A stretch of DNA of 17,274 nucleotides, from assembly GCA_021802745.1 (NCBI GenBank), contig JAJZRK010000049.1, positions 1 through 17,274 of the forward strand. The letters run 5' to 3'. The translations under genes were made by a program, and so were the position numbers. The notes below the pieces were generated by a model. It made no database searches, was not told the origin of the DNA, and worked only from the letters and a program-made list of their open reading frames with translations. This DNA comes from a bacterium. Lineage in GTDB: Bacteria; Gemmatimonadota; Gemmatimonadetes; Gemmatimonadales; Gemmatimonadaceae. Within the stretch, counting starts at the first letter, position 1. Each line of letters starts with the position of its first letter. Of the stretch, positions 15,338 through 17,274 are shown one piece after another.

Positions 15338-15811
15338 TTACTTCTTGGCCGGCGGATCGGGGATGCTGACCTGTGCGACGGTCTTCATTGCGCCGTCCGA
15401 TTGCCGCTGGCTGATCGCGACGGTGTATCCAGTCGGTGCCGTGATCCCACCGGTGAAGCGGCTGACGGAGTACGCCAGGTCGCCGCTGGTTCCCCATTTC
15501 ACGATCTCGAGCTTGAGGTCCTTGCCGGCGTTCGGGTTCTTCAGCGCCGCCGCCCAGAATTCCGTTATCCCGGCCGCGGAATCAAACTTGCCTCGCGCGT
15601 TGATGAAGGTGGCGTCAGCGGCATAGGACTCCCCCGCCTTGGCGGCATCGCCGGCATTCAGGGCGGCCACGGTAGCCTGCATGGCCTGTTCGACGCTCTG
15701 TTGCGTGATCGGTGGCGGCGCCGCGACAGGCTCTTCCTTGGCGGGTGCGCTGCATGACGCGACCGCGACGAAGAGGGCAGCAGGGATGCTGCGCGAAAGT
15801 CGAGCGCTCAT
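15338..15811 (-). CDS. SnoaL/DUF4440-like lipoprotein
   Basis: The 157-residue product has a lipoprotein signal: basic start MSARLSRS, hydrophobic core and lipobox VASC with the lipidated Cys at position 20, followed by a Pro/Glu/Ala linker. The rest (about 40-157) has the cone-shaped NTF2-like pattern of SnoaL/DUF4440 proteins: an opening helix with ATVAALNAGDAAKAGESYAADATFI, then FWAAAL, and three closing strands including GDLAYSVSRFTG and YTVAISQRQSDG. Such domains bind small ligands or act as isomerases; no specific substrate is implied. ATG 15811 is preferred to the in-frame TTG two codons earlier because GGAGG sits six bases before it. Transcribed opposite to its neighbours from its own promoter. 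Confidence 0.88.
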   Translation of the reverse strand: MSARLSRSIPAALFVAVASCSAPAKEEPVAAPPPITQQSVEQAMQATVAALNAGDAAKAGESYAADATFINARGKFDSAAGITEFWAAALKNPNAGKDLKLEIVKWGTSGDLAYSVSRFTGGITAPTGYTVAISQRQSDGAMKTVAQVSIPDPPAKK

Positions 15812-15833
15812 CGGCAACCTCCGGAGGGGGGGA

Positions 15834-15852
15834 CCTGCGTGGGAGACGCAGG
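15834..15852 (-). promoter_or_regulatory. 5'-leader stem-loop of the lipoprotein gene
   Basis: A perfect 7-bp stem (CCTGCGT/ACGCAGG) with a 5-base loop lies at the predicted 5' end of the minus-strand transcript, upstream of the GGAGG ribosome site. A 5'-terminal hairpin like this can protect an mRNA from decay; that role is inferred. Confidence 0.4.
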
Positions 15853-15855
15853 ACT

Positions 15856-15884
15856 ATTGTGTCGCCGACCCGCGGCAGGCGCAA
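15856..15884 (-). promoter_or_regulatory. Candidate promoter of the lipoprotein gene
   Basis: On the minus strand, TTGCGC (complement of 15879-15884) and CACAAT (complement of 15856-15861) are 17 bases apart, each matching the sigma-70 hexamers at four of six positions. The start would fall near 15849, about 38 bases before the ATG. Confidence 0.4.
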
Positions 15885-15970
15885 CTGGCACGAGAGCGAG
15901 GGTGAGCCCGAAGTGAAGAGACAGCCCCAGCGAGGCAACGCGACCGTGCGGCGAGCGAGGCAAAGTACGA

Positions 15971-15997
15971 CGGCCGGCGAGCATTGCTCGCCGGCCG
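15971..15997 (-). terminator. Perfect inverted repeat ending the small minus-strand ORF
   Basis: CGGCCGGCGAG (15971-15981) and its exact reverse complement (15987-15997) enclose CATTG; the pairing can extend further into the loop. On the minus strand it lies 29 bases after the stop of the small peptide ORF and is followed by GTCGTACTTTG. It is also between that ORF and the lipoprotein promoter, so it would insulate the two units. The weak T-tract lowers certainty. Confidence 0.55.
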
Positions 15998-16026
15998 CCC
16001 TGCCTACTCGCCGCCCAAGCCGAGTC

Positions 16027-16143
16027 TTACGGATTGCGATCAATGCAAACGCCGGCTCCGGGCTGCGGATTGTTGGTCTCCGCGAACGGAATCGGGAAGT
16101 TCACATCCACCCCGCAATTGCCGCCCAGTTTGCGAATACTCAT
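16027..16143 (-). CDS. Small Cys-containing peptide with GNCG motif
   Basis: A 38-residue ORF starting MSIRKLGGNCGVDV, with Cys at 10 and 33 and a Pro/Asn-rich middle (NFPIPFAE, NNPQPGAG). ATG 16143 has AGGTG eight bases upstream, and a strong hairpin follows the stop, both in favour of a real gene. The frame stays open upstream to an ATG at 16284 (85 residues total), where a second related motif, SGNCGLDDN, occurs after the Met; no ribosome site is seen there. Third-position GC is about two thirds, lower than in the neighbours. I recognise no family. A secreted or modified peptide is possible, but no maturation enzyme is in the window. It could also be a decayed tandem copy or a chance ORF. 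Confidence 0.4.
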   Translation of the reverse strand: MSIRKLGGNCGVDVNFPIPFAETNNPQPGAGVCIDRNP

Positions 16144-16452
16144 GAAGGTGACACCTGAAAGGGTACGGGCCGGCGCGGGGGGTCGCACCGAGCGGGGATT
16201 CGTGCGCAAAAGCATGCGACGCTTCGTCTTACACCGCATGTTAATTTGAGAAGGATTGTCATCGAGACCACAATTGCCCGACATGACGCCATATTGTCAC
16301 ATGGCTATCGCGCGCTCCTCTAGCCCGCGCGAATCTCGACCCTAGAATTCGTGCATAAGTAGTCAGCGCGCGGCGCACCTCCCTGCTGCCGCCTCCTCTT
16401 GCAAACCACCACCTCGCGCGCCGCACTGCGCTCCGGCGCCGGAGATCCGACC

Positions 16453-17214
16453 ATGCTTGCCCTTCAATGGCTCGACCACGCGCGCGAGGTGATGCGCGCC
16501 ATCGAGCAGACTCAGCAGGAGAACATCCGCCAGGCGGCGACGGTCATGGCCGATTCCATCGCGGCCGGACGCTGGGTGCACACCTTCGGCTGCGGCCACG
16601 CGACCATCCCGGTGGAGGAGATGTATCCGCGCATCGGCGGCTTCGTCGGCTTCCACCCGATGGTCGAACTGCCGATGACCTTCTTCACCGGCATCACGGG
16701 GCAGATGGGAATCCAGCAGTTCCTCTTCCTCGAGCGCGCCGAAGGCTATGGCGTCGCCATCATGCAGGGGTACGCGTTCGACCCGCGCGACACGATGTGG
16801 ATCTTTTCGCACACGGGCATCAACGCCGTGAACATTGACGTCGCGCTCGAGGCGAAAAAGAAGGGGATGACCGTCGTCGTCTGCGGGTCGGCCGCCGAGG
16901 CGGAGGGGAAGGTGACCCGGCACTCGTGCGGCAAGACGATCTTCGAGCTCGCCGACGTGGTGATTGACACCTGCGTCCCGGCCGTGGACGCGTCGGTGCC
17001 GCTCAAGAATCACTTCGACAAGATTGGCCCGCTGTCGACGATGGCCTTCGTCACCACGGTCTGGATGACCATTGCCACCGTCGCCGAGATCCTCGCCGAC
17101 CGCGGCGTGCACCTGCACATCCACCCGTCGCACAACGTGCCGGGCGACACCACGGCGCGCGAGCGCCTCGACGCGGCGCTCGCCGAGTACAAGCGGCGCG
17201 TGGCGCTTATCTAG
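16453..17214 (+). CDS. SIS-domain protein (UPF0309-like sugar isomerase family)
   Basis: The 253-residue product has an N-terminal helical segment (1-38) and a SIS fold, which binds phosphorylated sugars. Marks include FGCGHA at 45-50 (phosphate-binding loop region), IFSHTGIN from about 117, VVVCGSA at 141-147, and RHSCGKTIFELADVVID from 156 with VPAVDAS and a GPLST motif near 192-196, a pattern of the uncharacterised UPF0309/sugar-isomerase-domain group. Likely substrates are amino- or hexose-phosphates, but none can be named. ATG 16453 with GGAG eight bases upstream is preferred to the TTG at 16399, whose extra 18 residues show no conservation-like pattern. A TAGAAT at 16343-16348 could be its -10 box, without a good -35. 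Confidence 0.9.
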   Translation: MLALQWLDHAREVMRAIEQTQQENIRQAATVMADSIAAGRWVHTFGCGHATIPVEEMYPRIGGFVGFHPMVELPMTFFTGITGQMGIQQFLFLERAEGYGVAIMQGYAFDPRDTMWIFSHTGINAVNIDVALEAKKKGMTVVVCGSAAEAEGKVTRHSCGKTIFELADVVIDTCVPAVDASVPLKNHFDKIGPLSTMAFVTTVWMTIATVAEILADRGVHLHIHPSHNVPGDTTARERLDAALAEYKRRVALI

Positions 17215-17274
17215 CGGCCGGCGCGCGGCGCCGGTATGCGCGGAGCGCCGTCACGGCGAACGCGAACTGCAGGG
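17207..17274 (-). CDS. Possible C-terminal fragment of a convergent gene
   Basis: One minus-strand frame is open from the right edge to a TAA at 17207-17209 and reads LQFAFAVTALRAYRRRAPAAR, which resembles the end of a membrane helix followed by a basic cytoplasmic tail. It would overlap the SIS gene by eight bases. A second minus frame is also open, ending at the TAG that overlaps the SIS stop, so the assignment is tentative. Confidence 0.3.
   Translation of the reverse strand, partial: LQFAFAVTALRAYRRRAPAAR

Noticed and set aside
15035..15757. Plus-strand ORF over tRNA-Leu and the lipoprotein gene
   Set aside because: It contains a tRNA and its terminator and then runs antisense to a gene with a lipobox, a ribosome site and a promoter.
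16399..16452. TTG-initiated extension of the SIS gene
   Set aside because: It has no ribosome site, whereas ATG 16453 has GGAG eight bases upstream and gives the usual family length.

Overview
The window is a high-GC chromosomal segment (roughly two thirds G+C by eye) from a free-living bacterium. Gene content and style suggest a Gemmatimonadota-like organism: a Bacillus-type folD-xseA-xseB-ispA-dxs-nadK-recN order, a Gram-negative signal-peptide outer-membrane protein, and many short-period intergenic repeats. This taxonomic guess is inference; no marker gene in the window proves it.

Layout. (1) 1-435: the last 24 codons of an upstream gene, a 28-bp imperfect hairpin, and a region that folds like 6S RNA. 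(2) 436-8122: a dense co-oriented housekeeping run: rny (RNase Y), folD, xseA/xseB (exonuclease VII), ispA (prenyl diphosphate synthase), dxs (entry enzyme of the MEP pathway) and nadK. Most junctions overlap or are a few bases long, so the genes are probably co-transcribed and translationally coupled. IspA and Dxs work in the same isoprenoid pathway. NadK and FolD both feed NADP(H) and one-carbon pools. (3) 8123-8361: an intergenic region made largely of 7-bp-period repeats, followed by recN (double-strand break repair, GTG start). (4) 10037-11710: a minus-strand outer-membrane beta-barrel-like protein, whose 3' end overlaps recN. (5) 11776-14710: a six-hairpin glycosidase-like protein and galactokinase (galK), which look like a sugar-utilisation pair. 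(6) 14711-15221: a second block of the same repeats in reverse orientation, interleaved with tRNA-Gly(GCC), and then tRNA-Leu(UAA); each tRNA is followed by a terminator-like hairpin. (7) 15338-16284, minus strand: a SnoaL-like lipoprotein with a readable promoter, and a small Cys-containing peptide ORF with its own terminator. (8) 16453-17214: a SIS-domain (UPF0309-like) protein, then possibly the tail of a convergent gene.

The most unusual signals are genome-style ones. First, the palindrome RTCGAY is almost absent (one copy found), while YTCGAY and RTCGAR are common; every Ile-Asp pair I located uses ATT (once ATA), never ATC. Second, two intergenic sites 6.4 kb apart carry the same composite repeat (a degenerate 56-bp element plus a heptamer array) in opposite orientations, with tRNA-Gly sitting inside one copy. 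Third, a short peptide ORF carries a GNCGxDxN motif that recurs upstream in the same frame. No CRISPR array, transposase, integrase or defence operon is visible.
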